DNA of 37,016 nt from Nitriliruptorales bacterium (lineage in GTDB: Bacteria > Actinomycetota > Nitriliruptoria > Euzebyales > JAHELV01), in NCBI GenBank assembly GCA_024644015.1, contig JAHELV010000010.1, positions 16,563-53,578 of the forward strand. The letters run 5' to 3'. Under the pieces are notes generated by a model. The model did not search any database, was not told the DNA's origin, and saw only the letters and a program-made list of their open reading frames with translations. The position numbers and the translations under genes are program-made. Of the stretch, positions 24,642-32,912 are shown in pieces. Position 1 is the stretch's first letter; each line of letters starts with the position of its first letter.

Positions 24642-25544
24642 TCAGTCGCTGGCGCGGCGGTTGCCGATCGCCGCCGGCAGCAGTCGCGCACGCCCGATGC
24701 GATCCAACGCGAACGTCCGCTCGGCGGTGCGCAGGTGGCACCACCCGGTCAGCAGGTCATCGACGAACTCCCATGGATCGACCACCCGATCGGTGGCCAC
24801 GCCGCCTCGCGACGACGCGTAGTAGTCCAGCCGCACCTGGCGTTCTTCTCGTACGGCACGCTCGAGCAGCATCCGGATGGCGTGGGGGCCGACCGCCTGC
24901 TCGACCCGTCCCGGCAGCGCCGGCTGGGAGGAGCTCGCCGCGACCTGCAGGTCTTCGACGAGCGGCAGGCTGGCCTCGCGCAGCGCCCTGACGACCGTCG
25001 CGGGTGAGCCGGGCGAGACGGCCACCGTCGGTGCGACCAGCCGCAGCTGGGCCGACGGCAGCGTCACCGCACGGTGCAGCAGATCGGCGTCCTCACAGAT
25101 CACGACCGCGCCGGCCGGCTCGACACTGAGTCGGGCGGTCGCGGTTTCAGGCTCCGCCACGCGGTTCGATCCCGCTGCCGACGACCCCTGATGGCCTGCC
25201 GCCAGATAGCCGTCGCGGGCCTCGCGCACTGCGACCACCCTTCCCGCGTCGTCGACGAGGATCAGCGCACGGCGCTGCAGCCAGTCGAGTGGAGCCGGGA
25301 GCAGGCCGCGGGCCCACCAGCCACGACCGAGCAGCTGCTCGACCGAGAGCGGCCCCGAGTGCAACAGCTGCAGAAACGCGGCGCGGGACGGCGCCGGCGC
25401 CTGATCGAGCTGCTGGCGAACGAAGCCGAACTGCCCAAATGCGTCACGAAGCGCCCGCAGCGCCGTCGTGCGTCCCGACGGCGGGTCGATGCCCAGGAGC
25501 ACCAACGCCTCCCGCACGTCTTCGAGCCGGAGGCGGTCGAGCAC
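24642..25544 (-). CDS. WYL-domain protein with an N-terminal helicase-associated-like region
   Basis: 300 residues from the GTG at 25542-25544, which has AGGAGG upstream and abuts the ftsY stop (one base apart). The N-terminal ~115 residues are helical and resemble the N-terminal region of actinobacterial 'helicase-associated' (XPB/Ssl2-like) proteins: F-L-Q-L-L-H-S-G-P-L, then L-D-W-L-Q-R-R-A-L-I. A middle segment (about 145-205) has G-A-V-V-I-C-E-D-A-D-L-L. The C-terminal WYL-like domain (about 218-290) includes V-R-L-D-Y-Y, R-V-V-D-P-W, G-W-C-H-L and E-R-T-F-A-L-D-R-I. WYL domains sense ligands or nucleic acids in regulators. No obvious DNA-binding HTH is visible. The function is unknown. 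Confidence 0.68.
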   Translation of the reverse strand: MLDRLRLEDVREALVLLGIDPPSGRTTALRALRDAFGQFGFVRQQLDQAPAPSRAAFLQLLHSGPLSVEQLLGRGWWARGLLPAPLDWLQRRALILVDDAGRVVAVREARDGYLAAGHQGSSAAGSNRVAEPETATARLSVEPAGAVVICEDADLLHRAVTLPSAQLRLVAPTVAVSPGSPATVVRALREASLPLVEDLQVAASSSQPALPGRVEQAVGPHAIRMLLERAVREERQVRLDYYASSRGGVATDRVVDPWEFVDDLLTGWCHLRTAERTFALDRIGRARLLPAAIGNRRASD

Positions 25545-25545
25545 G

Positions 25546-26721
25546 TCAGCCCTCCTCGTGTGCGACGGCCTGCTCGACCTCGACGTCCTGGCTGGCTGAA
25601 GCGAACAGGGCCTCGACGAACGCGTCGGGATCGAACACCGCCAGGTCGTCGACGTCCTCACCGAGCCCGACGAGCTTGACCGGGATTCCGAGCTGGCGCT
25701 GGATCGCGATCACGATTCCGCCCTTCGCGGTGCTGTCGAGCTTGGTCAGAACGACACCGGTGATGTCAACGGCCTCGGCGAACGCCGCGGCCTGCACCAA
25801 GCCGTTCTGCCCGGTCGTGGCGTCGAGTACCAGCAGGACCTCGTCGACGTGACCGGCCTCGCGATCGAGCACCCGCTTGACTTTGGCCAGCTCATCCATC
25901 AACGCGCGCTTGTTCTGCAGGCGGCCAGCCGTGTCGACCATCAACAGGTCCGCAGCCGTCGCTCTGGCGGCGCTCCAGCCATCGAACGCGACCGCTGCCG
26001 GGTCTGCGCCCGATTCCTGACGGACGACGCGGGCATCGGCGCGTTCGCCCCAGCGCTCGAGCTGATCGGCGGCCGCGGCGCGGAACGTGTCGGCCGCCGC
26101 GAGCACGACCGTACGTCCGTCGGACCGTTCTCGGGCGGCGATCTTGCCGATCGACGTGGTCTTGCCGGTGCCGTTGACGCCGGTGATCAACCAGACCGTC
26201 GGACCGTCGTCGCGCCACCGCAGGGTGCGATCGGCGACCGCGAGTTCGAGCCGCAGCACCTCCTTGAGCAGAGCCATCGCCTCGGGTCCGCCGCGGATGT
26301 TCTCGGCGCGCGTCCGCTCCCGCAGCCCCGTGACCAGCTCCAGCGTCGCCTGCACGCCGACATCGGCGGCGATCAACGAATCCTCGAGCTCCTCCCAGGC
26401 GTCGTCGTCGAGACCGCCCCGGAAGATCGAGGCCAGTGCATCGCCGAGCCCCGACCGCGCACGGCCGAGCCGTGTACGGAACCGTTCGCTCGGCGAGAGC
26501 GCCGGTGGCGGGGCGACCTCTGGCGCACGCGCGGTCGCCTGTGGTGCGTCGCCGCGCAGGTCGTCGTCGGTGCCGGGGGCAACGAGCGACGGCGCGCCGT
26601 CCGCGAGCTGTTCAGCCGTCTGCTCGTCGAGCGGTGGCGGCGTCCTGCGGACCCGCAGCAGCGCCACGACGACCACGGCGATGAGGACGCCGAGGACGAT
26701 CGCGAGGATCACAATGTCCAT
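25546..26721 (-). CDS. ftsY: SRP receptor FtsY
   Basis: 391 residues with an N-terminal TM helix (about 3-23), a Pro/Ala/acidic linker to about 80, and the NG domain. GTPase motifs are G-V-N-G-T-G-K-T-T-S-I-G-K (P-loop), D-T-F-R-A-A-A, D-T-A-G-R-L-Q-N-K, and T-K-L-D-S-T-A-K-G-G. The TM anchor is typical of actinobacterial FtsY. AGGAG precedes the ATG. It lies between the thioredoxin-like lipoprotein and the WYL gene. Confidence 0.97.
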   Translation of the reverse strand: MDIVILAIVLGVLIAVVVVALLRVRRTPPPLDEQTAEQLADGAPSLVAPGTDDDLRGDAPQATARAPEVAPPPALSPSERFRTRLGRARSGLGDALASIFRGGLDDDAWEELEDSLIAADVGVQATLELVTGLRERTRAENIRGGPEAMALLKEVLRLELAVADRTLRWRDDGPTVWLITGVNGTGKTTSIGKIAARERSDGRTVVLAAADTFRAAAADQLERWGERADARVVRQESGADPAAVAFDGWSAARATAADLLMVDTAGRLQNKRALMDELAKVKRVLDREAGHVDEVLLVLDATTGQNGLVQAAAFAEAVDITGVVLTKLDSTAKGGIVIAIQRQLGIPVKLVGLGEDVDDLAVFDPDAFVEALFASASQDVEVEQAVAHEEG

Positions 26722-26749
26722 GAGATTCTCCTGGTCGCGGACGGGCGGG

Positions 26750-27706
26750 TCAGCCCTGCCGCCCGTCGTCGATCAGCGAACGTACCTGATCCGCGACGAC
26801 CAGCAGCGGGCCGTCGGCCCTGCGAACGATGCGGTCGTCGGAGTTGATCACGAACATCCACGGCTCGGTTGGCAGACGCCATGCCGCAACGGGGTCACCG
26901 ATCGACTCCCCCGCATCGGAGAAGATCTCGCAGTGGATGAACGTCACGTCGTCATAGTCCTGCCGAACCTGGTCGAGCACGTCGACGGTCGGCCCGCAGA
27001 CCGCCGTCTGGCAGAAGGCCGGTGTCGCGAACAGCAGGACCACCGCGCCATCGCCCGCGAGCGCTTCGTCGAGGCTGACGTCGTGCATGCCGCACGGTTC
27101 GGGTCGTCTGGTGCACAGCGTCTCGTAGTCCAGTGGGTCGCCACGTGTCGGCGTCGCGACCGCCTGGGCGGGCTCGCCCGGTGCCGGCAGCTGGCTCGAC
27201 TCGGAGTCCCGAACGTCGACGGTTACCGCGCCGGCGCGACCATCGTCGGTCACGACGACCACCTCGTGCAGGCCGGTCGCTTCGAAAACGCTGTCAGCGC
27301 GGTAGAGCCCTCCCGGGGGCACCTCAGCGCCGGCCGGTACGGCCGGCCACGGGCCCAGCGGATCCCCACCGTCGAGCGGCATGGCATGGACCTGTGCGGC
27401 GACACCCTCGATCGGTTCCTGCTCCAGCGTGAACAGGCCGAACACGAACGGGTTGGGCTGATCAACCAGCTGCTCGAACGTGGCAGCGACGACCGCCAGC
27501 GATGTCTCGGCGTCCGGTGCGACCCTGGCGATGGCCTCGGCCCCGGGGTCGGCGGGCGCGCTCGGCGCAGCGCTCGGGGCGCTGGACGTCGCGCCGTCGC
27601 CGCACGCCGCCAGCGCCGCTCCAGCGCCGGCGAGCGCGAGATGGCGAAGAAACGTCCGTCGATCCAAGCCGGCGGACCTGTGGTCGCGGAACTGGTGGCT
27701 GATCAC
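26750..27706 (-). CDS. Tat-exported lipoprotein with thioredoxin-like domain (CX4C)
   Basis: 318 residues from the GTG at 27704-27706 (GAGG seven bases upstream). The N-terminus has a twin-Arg motif D-R-R-T-F-L-R followed by a hydrophobic core and lipobox L-A-A-C, so it should be a Tat-translocated lipoprotein. A Pro/Ala/Ser spacer leads to a beta-sandwich-like domain (residues about 65-165; G-L-Y-R-A-D-S-V-F, then H-E-V-V-V-V-T-D-D-G). The last ~130 residues form a thioredoxin-like domain with F-C-Q-T-A-V-C-G-P (CX4C, not CXXC) and a cis-Pro-like E-P-W-M-F-V-I-N. A redox or metal-delivery role outside the membrane is inferred. Its location between smc and ftsY is unusual. Confidence 0.75.
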   Translation of the reverse strand: MISHQFRDHRSAGLDRRTFLRHLALAGAGAALAACGDGATSSAPSAAPSAPADPGAEAIARVAPDAETSLAVVAATFEQLVDQPNPFVFGLFTLEQEPIEGVAAQVHAMPLDGGDPLGPWPAVPAGAEVPPGGLYRADSVFEATGLHEVVVVTDDGRAGAVTVDVRDSESSQLPAPGEPAQAVATPTRGDPLDYETLCTRRPEPCGMHDVSLDEALAGDGAVVLLFATPAFCQTAVCGPTVDVLDQVRQDYDDVTFIHCEIFSDAGESIGDPVAAWRLPTEPWMFVINSDDRIVRRADGPLLVVADQVRSLIDDGRQG

Positions 27707-27733
27707 GGTTCGCCTCAATGGGTTGGCCCGCGG

Positions 27734-27758
27734 ACCGCCGGCACCGACGTCCGGCGGT
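27734..27758 (-). terminator. Hairpin between smc and the thioredoxin-like gene
   Basis: ACCGCCGG/CCGGCGGT, 8-bp perfect arms with a 9-base loop, lies 82 bases past the smc stop. There is no T-tract. Confidence 0.45.
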
Positions 27759-27839
27759 GTCGACACGCTGACCATCCGATCGTGCCGCAGCGGCAGCCGC
27801 CCTGCAGCCGGACGGGGCGTCAGACCGAGATCTTCCGAC

Positions 27840-30800
27840 TCACGCCACGCCCGACAGGCGCTGGCTGAGCACCCTGGACACGCCACCGCTTCGCATCGTC
27901 ACGCCGTACAGCACATCGGCGATCTCCATCGTGCGCTTCTGGTGTGTCACGACGATCAGCTGGCTGGTCGATCGGAACTCGCCGATCACATCCAGGACCC
28001 GCTGGAGGTTGACGTCGTCGAGGGCAGCCTCGACCTCGTCGAGCACATAGAACGGCGACGGCCTGGCCGCGAAGATCGCGAATGCCAATGCCAGCGCCAC
28101 CAACGAGCGCTCGCCGCCGGACAGCAACGACAGCCGCTTGACCCTCTTGCCGGCCGGCCGCGCCTCGACGTCGACGCCGGTGATCAGCAGGTCGTCGGGA
28201 TCGGTCAGCACCAGGCGTCCCTCACCACCGGGAAACAGCCGGTCGAACATGCGCTCGAACTGCGTCGCGACATCCGCAAACGCCTGACTGAAGATCTCAC
28301 GGATCCGGTCGTCGACCGCCGCGACCATCTCGAGCAGGTCCCGGCGGGAGCGGTCGAGATCGTCGAGCTGCTCCGCCAGGAAGCGCTGCCGTTCCTTGAG
28401 GGCTTCGTACTCGTTGACCGCGAGCGGGTTGACCGGTCCAAGCAACGCCACCTGCCGGGCGAGCCGCTCCTCGGCCTCGGCCAACTCGGTGCGGCGCTGG
28501 TCGTCGATCGGCACGGACTCAGACGCCAGCGTGTCCGGTTCCAGACCGAGGTCTCTCGCGCGGGCCCGGGCGTCGTCGAGCACGTGGCGGGCCTCCGCCA
28601 CCTGCAGCTCGCCGGCGTGCTTGTTGCGTGTGTGGTCGGTGTGCTCCCGCTCCGTCTCCGCCAACCGTGACCGCAGCGCACCGAGGGCCTGCTGCTGGTC
28701 GTCCCGGCGCTGCTCGACCGCTTGACGCTGCGCGGCTGAGTCCGCCAACGCCCCGGCACCGGCCTCGACCGCGAGGGCGGCAACCGTCGCGAGGCTGCGA
28801 CACCGCTCGATGGCGGCACGGCGACGGTCCTGGCGCAGGTCGGCGACGGCCCATGCGTGCTCCAGCTGCTCGGCCTCGTCTTCGGCCGCGGCGATTCGTC
28901 GGGAAACCTCGTCCCGACGACTGACGGCCGACGACAGCGCAACACGCGCCTCCACCTCGCGATCCTGCGCGGCCCGTTGCACCTCACCGAGGCGTTCGGC
29001 CTCGAGGTCAGGCCCCTCGGCGTCGGAGTCGGCATCGGGATGCTCGCCCGCCTCGAGCGCCTCGAGCTCGCCAGCACGAGCCTCGACCTCCCGGTCGAGC
29101 CGCTCTGCCGCCTGTTCCACGGCCTCGAGTTCGCGCCGGTACGCAGCGGCTTCGGCTTCGAGTCGGCGCAGTTGCTCGGCCCGCTCGTCGCCGGCGACCG
29201 ACGCGGCCTTGAGCTCAGCGACGGCGGCCGCCCTGGACTCCTCGGCCGCGACGCACGCGCTGCGGGCGCCGGCGACCCGCGCGCCGATCTGCTGCGCCTC
29301 TGCGGTCAACCGCGTCAGTTGCTGGCGTGCGTCGAGCAGGGCGGCCTGCTGCTCGACCGTGCTGCCCGGCGGCGTGCTACCGACCACGTAGGCACCCGCG
29401 CCGGCCAACTCACCGGCGATGGTGATGACGGTGCGGTTCGGATGGGTCCGCGCCAGCGCACACGCGCGGTCGTAGTCGTCGACCACGATCGCATCGCCCA
29501 GCAATCGACGGACGGCGGTCACCGTCGCGTCGTCGCCATCGACCAGGCTCGCGGCAGCCCGGCTGCCGGGAGGAGGGGTGTCGGCGACCCGGTCCTCGCC
29601 ACCCGCAACGAGCAGGCGCACGCGACCGTCGTCACGCGCTCGAGCTTGCCGCGCCGCTGCCTGAGCCGTGGCCTCATCAGCAAACACCACGGCCTCGGCG
29701 ACAGGCCCGAGCGCCACACTGATGGCCCTCTCGTGTCCCGGCTCGACCGCGATCTGCTCGGCCAGCCGGCCGACGACGCCGTCGGGCCGGGTCTCCAACA
29801 GCCCGCGTGTGCCGTCGGGCACCTCGGCTGCCGCTGCTTCGAGCGCGTCGACCCGTGCGGACAGCGCGGCCCGCCGCCGCTCGCAGTCGTGTTCCTCGTC
29901 GAGCGCCTGATCGAGTTCTGCTCGGCGCGCGGCAACCACCGCGTCGGCCTCGGAGGCGGCCCGCTCGTGCTCGACGCGTCGTACGCGCTGCTCATCGTGC
30001 GCGACCCTGGCCGCGGCGATGTCATCGGTCTGGCGCTGCTCGCGTTCGCGCAACGCGGTCAGTCGACCGCCGCTGCGACCGTGTTCGCTGACCACGCGGG
30101 CCAGTGTCGACCGCAACGCTGCGACCTCGCCCTCCCACCGCAGTCGCCGCTCGCGGTCGGTGGCGCGGCGGCGCGCCTCGGCCGCGGCTGCCTGCTCGTG
30201 GGCGCGTCGCGCGCGGTCGGCGGTGGCGCGCTCGTCGGCTGACGCCGCCACCTCTGACTCACACTCGCGGACCTGGCGTTCCAACGCGTCGAGCCGCTCC
30301 CGCTCGACCGCCGCCGCCTTGCGCAGCTCCGCGGGATCCCGAAGCATGATCGGCTCGTCGAGCGCCGTCTGCAGACCGTGCGCCCGCTCGGCGATCTGCG
30401 TCTGCACGGATCGAAGCCGTTCGCTGACGTTCGACAGACGGAAGTGGGTCGTCGCAGCCTGCTCGGTCACTGGACGCAACGACGCCAGCGTGCTCTCGAC
30501 CGCGTCCTGCTCGGAGCGCAGGCCGTCGAGCCGATCCTGGAGCATCAGCGCGGCCTCGGCCGAATCACTGTATCGGCGCTGGATCTCGGCGTACCGTCGC
30601 GACGATCCCACAACATCGTCGGTCACGCGGGCGATCCGCACCGACCGCAACTGCGTCGTCAGCTCTGCGTGGCGGGCGGCCGCCTCGGCCTGACGTTCCA
30701 GCGGGCGCAGACCGCGCTTGAGCTCACGCGCCAGATCCTGCAGTCGCTCGGCATGCTCGGACATCCGGGTCAGCCTGCGGACGGCGCGGTCCTTGCGACG

Positions 30801-31313
30801 ACGGTGCTTGGTGATACCCGCGGCCTCGTCGATGAACGCACGGCGCTCCTCGGCGTGGGCCGTCAGGATGGCGTCGAGCTGGCCCTGGCTGACGATCGTG
30901 TGACTCTCGCGACCGAGGCCCGTGTCACTCAGCAGTTCGGCGATGTCGAGCTGACGGCAGGTGGTTCCGTTGATCGTGTACTCGGTCTCGCCGGAGGCGA
31001 ACATCGCACGACCCACGGTGATCTCGCCGAAGTCCAGCGGGACGACGCCTTCGGAGTTGTCGATGGTGATCTCGACCGCCGCGCGGCCCAACCCCGCGCG
31101 ACCGGGCGCACCTGCGAAGATCACGTCGGCCATGGCGCCGCCGCGCAGCGACCGTGGGCTCTGCGTTCCGAGCACCCACGTCAGGGCGTCGACGACGTTG
31201 GACTTGCCCGACCCGTTCGGCCCGACGATGACGGTGACTCCAGGCTCGAGCGCAAGCGTCGTCTTGTCAGCGAACGACTTGAAGCCCTGCAACGTGATTG
31301 AAGACAGATGCAC
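27840..31313 (-). CDS. smc: Chromosome segregation ATPase SMC
   Basis: 1157 residues. The N-terminal head has F-K-S-F-A-D and Walker A G-P-N-G-S-G-K-S-N; two long coiled coils rich in Ala, Glu and Arg flank a Gly-rich hinge (middle third). The C-terminal head carries the signature L-S-G-G-E-R-S and Walker B F-Y-V-L-D-E-V-E-A-A-L-D-D. The head ATPase with ScpA/ScpB condenses and aligns the chromosome. I place the start at GTG 31311-31313 (V-H-L-S-S-I-T-L-Q-G-F), the normal SMC start. There is no Shine-Dalgarno, but a TACACT -10 lies six bases upstream, so the mRNA may be leaderless. Confidence 0.96.
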   Translation of the reverse strand: MHLSSITLQGFKSFADKTTLALEPGVTVIVGPNGSGKSNVVDALTWVLGTQSPRSLRGGAMADVIFAGAPGRAGLGRAAVEITIDNSEGVVPLDFGEITVGRAMFASGETEYTINGTTCRQLDIAELLSDTGLGRESHTIVSQGQLDAILTAHAEERRAFIDEAAGITKHRRRKDRAVRRLTRMSEHAERLQDLARELKRGLRPLERQAEAAARHAELTTQLRSVRIARVTDDVVGSSRRYAEIQRRYSDSAEAALMLQDRLDGLRSEQDAVESTLASLRPVTEQAATTHFRLSNVSERLRSVQTQIAERAHGLQTALDEPIMLRDPAELRKAAAVERERLDALERQVRECESEVAASADERATADRARRAHEQAAAAEARRRATDRERRLRWEGEVAALRSTLARVVSEHGRSGGRLTALREREQRQTDDIAAARVAHDEQRVRRVEHERAASEADAVVAARRAELDQALDEEHDCERRRAALSARVDALEAAAAEVPDGTRGLLETRPDGVVGRLAEQIAVEPGHERAISVALGPVAEAVVFADEATAQAAARQARARDDGRVRLLVAGGEDRVADTPPPGSRAAASLVDGDDATVTAVRRLLGDAIVVDDYDRACALARTHPNRTVITIAGELAGAGAYVVGSTPPGSTVEQQAALLDARQQLTRLTAEAQQIGARVAGARSACVAAEESRAAAVAELKAASVAGDERAEQLRRLEAEAAAYRRELEAVEQAAERLDREVEARAGELEALEAGEHPDADSDAEGPDLEAERLGEVQRAAQDREVEARVALSSAVSRRDEVSRRIAAAEDEAEQLEHAWAVADLRQDRRRAAIERCRSLATVAALAVEAGAGALADSAAQRQAVEQRRDDQQQALGALRSRLAETEREHTDHTRNKHAGELQVAEARHVLDDARARARDLGLEPDTLASESVPIDDQRRTELAEAEERLARQVALLGPVNPLAVNEYEALKERQRFLAEQLDDLDRSRRDLLEMVAAVDDRIREIFSQAFADVATQFERMFDRLFPGGEGRLVLTDPDDLLITGVDVEARPAGKRVKRLSLLSGGERSLVALALAFAIFAARPSPFYVLDEVEAALDDVNLQRVLDVIGEFRSTSQLIVVTHQKRTMEIADVLYGVTMRSGGVSRVLSQRLSGVA

Positions 31314-31319
31314 GTCAGG

Positions 31320-31348
31320 AGTGTAGAGAGCCCGTCCGGGCTGACCAA
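31320..31348 (-). promoter_or_regulatory. Candidate smc promoter (leaderless)
   Basis: TTGGTC (31343-31348) and TACACT (31320-31325) are separated by 17 bases. The -10 ends six bases before the GTG start, so +1 would fall on or next to the start codon. The absence of a Shine-Dalgarno agrees. Confidence 0.5.
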
Positions 31349-31360
31349 ACACCCCGGACG
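31333..31360. promoter_or_regulatory. Inverted repeat bracketing the smc -35 region
   Basis: CGTCCGGG (31333-31340) and CCCGGACG (31353-31360) are perfect 8-bp arms around a 12-base spacer that contains the proposed -35. It could be an operator for smc. Confidence 0.4.
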
Positions 31361-31375
31361 TCGACAGACGCGCAT

Positions 31376-31401
31376 GAAAAAGAGCGGCAGTGATGCCGCT
31401 C
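31376..31401 (-). terminator. Intrinsic terminator after the 62-residue coiled-coil gene
   Basis: On the minus strand GAGCGGCA-TCAC-TGCCGCTC forms a perfect 8-bp stem followed directly by five Ts (31377-31381). It lies 18 bases after the stop of the small gene and just upstream of smc. It is the only classical hairpin-plus-T-run terminator found in the window. Confidence 0.9.
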
Positions 31402-31418
31402 GGGCGTGCCGTCGTGCG

Positions 31419-31607
31419 TCAGCTTGTGAGCACAACCTCGCGTTCGGTCAACGCTCGGAGTCTCGTAATCTCCTCCTGCAGTGCGAGCTTCTCGGCCTCA
31501 CACGCCGCAAGCTCTTCCCGCAGGCCGGCTACTCGGGCCCGCAGTGACGTGAGCTCGGCGAGCATCTGATAGGGCCGGTGGTCCATGGCTCCGATGAGCG
31601 CCTTCAT
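31419..31607 (-). CDS. 62-residue coiled-coil protein (hypothetical)
   Basis: The ATG at 31605-31607 has GGGAGG nine bases upstream. The protein begins M-K-A-L-I-G-A-M-D-H-R-P-Y-Q-M and continues as a heptad-like helix (L-R-A-R-V-A-G-L-R-E-E-L, then E-K-L-A-L-Q-E-E-I-T-R-L-R-A-L) to the end. One Cys is present. Nothing suggests a known family; short coiled coils such as SlyX or DivIC-like fragments are superficially similar. It has its own predicted promoter, a ~125-base leader with a hairpin, and a strong terminator, so it behaves as an independent unit. Confidence 0.75.
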   Translation of the reverse strand: MKALIGAMDHRPYQMLAELTSLRARVAGLREELAACEAEKLALQEEITRLRALTEREVVLTS

Positions 31608-31651
31608 GCAGGTCGTCCTCCCAGATCCCGTACGGCTGTACACGTTGTGTG

Positions 31652-31677
31652 CATCGTCGGCCGTGGGCCGACCGATG
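31652..31677 (-). promoter_or_regulatory. Hairpin in the 5' leader of the small coiled-coil gene
   Basis: The minus strand folds as CATCG(G)TCGGCC-CAC-GGCCGACGATG, about 11 bp with one bulge. It lies about 45 bases upstream of the start codon. It could control translation or mRNA stability. No known riboswitch is recognised. Confidence 0.4.
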
Positions 31678-31728
31678 GAGTCGACGGTCTCGGCGAGATG
31701 TGCCGACACGTCGCTATTTCACGAGTGC

Positions 31729-31734
31729 ACTATA
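31729..31734 (-). promoter_or_regulatory. Candidate -10 for the small coiled-coil gene
   Basis: TATAGT, five of six consensus bases, in an otherwise GC-rich context. The -35 is weak (GTGACA at 15-base spacing). The leader would be about 125 bases. The 295-base gap to the divergent hydrolase (31608-31902) holds this promoter, the leader hairpin, and a TAGTGT that might serve the plus strand. Confidence 0.45.
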
Positions 31735-31902
31735 CCCCATTGGACGCCGTGTCACGCAACATGCGTGCGCTGGGCACAACATCCAACGGTCGCTCGCGAT
31801 CATACCGCGCGGGTAGTGTGCGCAGTGGTCGAGCGCAGCACGGATGACCAGCGACGGTCGCTGCGCCCACGTCGTCCAGAGTCGAGCGGAGCGAGACGAG
31901 CG

Positions 31903-32910
31903 GTGCGCATGGTCAGACGACTGCTGACCTGGTGGTCGACAGCGGTGCTGGCGACGGTTGCCGGCGCGTTGTGGGCGGCGGGCAGGGCGCGGCCGACACC
32001 TCCGGGCGACCCCACGCCCGAACCGCCACCGGGCCTACCGGCGGCGCGCATCATCGCTGTGCCAGGCCACGGGGAGCTGTTCGTACGTGACGCGCCCGGG
32101 CCCGGCCCGCCGGCGCCGACCGTGCTGCTGCTGCACGGCTGGATGTTCCCGGCGGACATGCATTGGTTCACGTCGTACGGCGCGATCGCAGACGTCGCGC
32201 GCGTGCTCGCGCCGGACCACAGAGGCCACGGGCGAGGCACCCGACCCTCCAAGCCGTTCCGGCTGGTCGACGTCGCCGACGACGCGGCGGCACTCCTTCG
32301 CGAACTCGACGCCGGCCCGGCGATCGCTGTCGGCTACTCGATGGGCGGACCGATCGCGATGCTGCTCTGGCAGCGCCATCCCGAGCTGGTCAGCGGGCTG
32401 GTCCTGTGCGCGACGGCCGCCACGTTCAACGTCAGCCGGAACGACCACTGGAAGTGGCGCACAATGGGTCTGCTGCAGCTGGCGATGCGGTTGCTGCCGC
32501 GCCACTGGTGGGAGCGCGGATCCCAGGCCGTCATCGACCGTCGCCTGCCTCTGCAGCTGACCCGGCTCATCGACACCGAGCTCCCCGCGCGGCTCCAGGG
32601 GCTGCTGCCGTGGATGGTCGGCGAAGCCGATCGTGGCAGCGCCGAGGACATCGCCGAGGCCGGCAGGGAGCTCAGTCGCTTCGACGCCCGCGGCTGGCTG
32701 CCCACCGTCGACGTGCCCAGCGCCGTCATCGTCACCACACGTGACAAGCTGGTCGGCATCGACGTCCAGCGCGACATGGCTCTGCGGCTGGGTGCCGACA
32801 CGACGACCATCGAGCTCGACGTCGACCACGATGCCATGATCGCCCGGCCCGACGCTTTCGTGCCGGCGCTGCTGCAGGCGATCGCGGCGGTGTCAGACGG
32901 TCAGGTCTGA
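31903..32910 (+). CDS. Alpha/beta hydrolase with N-terminal membrane anchor
   Basis: 335 residues from GTG 31903-31905 (GGAG 11 bases upstream); ATG 31909-31911 is an alternative. A basic N-terminus and hydrophobic segment (V-R-R-L-L-T-W-W, then V-L-A-T-V-A-G-A-L-W-A-A-G) suggest a membrane anchor or signal. The alpha/beta core has the oxyanion H-G-W-M, D-H-R-G-H-G, nucleophile elbow G-Y-S-M-G-G, acid Asp in T-T-R-D-K-L-V, and catalytic His in D-V-D-H-D-A-M. The substrate is unknown; ester or thioester hydrolysis is likely. It is the only plus-strand gene, with its stop overlapping the mutM-like stop by 10 bases. Confidence 0.88.
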   Translation: MRMVRRLLTWWSTAVLATVAGALWAAGRARPTPPGDPTPEPPPGLPAARIIAVPGHGELFVRDAPGPGPPAPTVLLLHGWMFPADMHWFTSYGAIADVARVLAPDHRGHGRGTRPSKPFRLVDVADDAAALLRELDAGPAIAVGYSMGGPIAMLLWQRHPELVSGLVLCATAATFNVSRNDHWKWRTMGLLQLAMRLLPRHWWERGSQAVIDRRLPLQLTRLIDTELPARLQGLLPWMVGEADRGSAEDIAEAGRELSRFDARGWLPTVDVPSAVIVTTRDKLVGIDVQRDMALRLGADTTTIELDVDHDAMIARPDAFVPALLQAIAAVSDGQV

Positions 32911-32912
32911 CA
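32891..32912. terminator. Palindrome across two convergent stop codons
   Basis: TGTCAGAC-GGTCAG-GTCTGACA is a perfect 8-bp inverted repeat that contains the hydrolase stop (32908-32910) and the mutM-like stop (32901-32903). It could be a bidirectional hairpin terminator, though neither side has a T-run. Confidence 0.5.
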
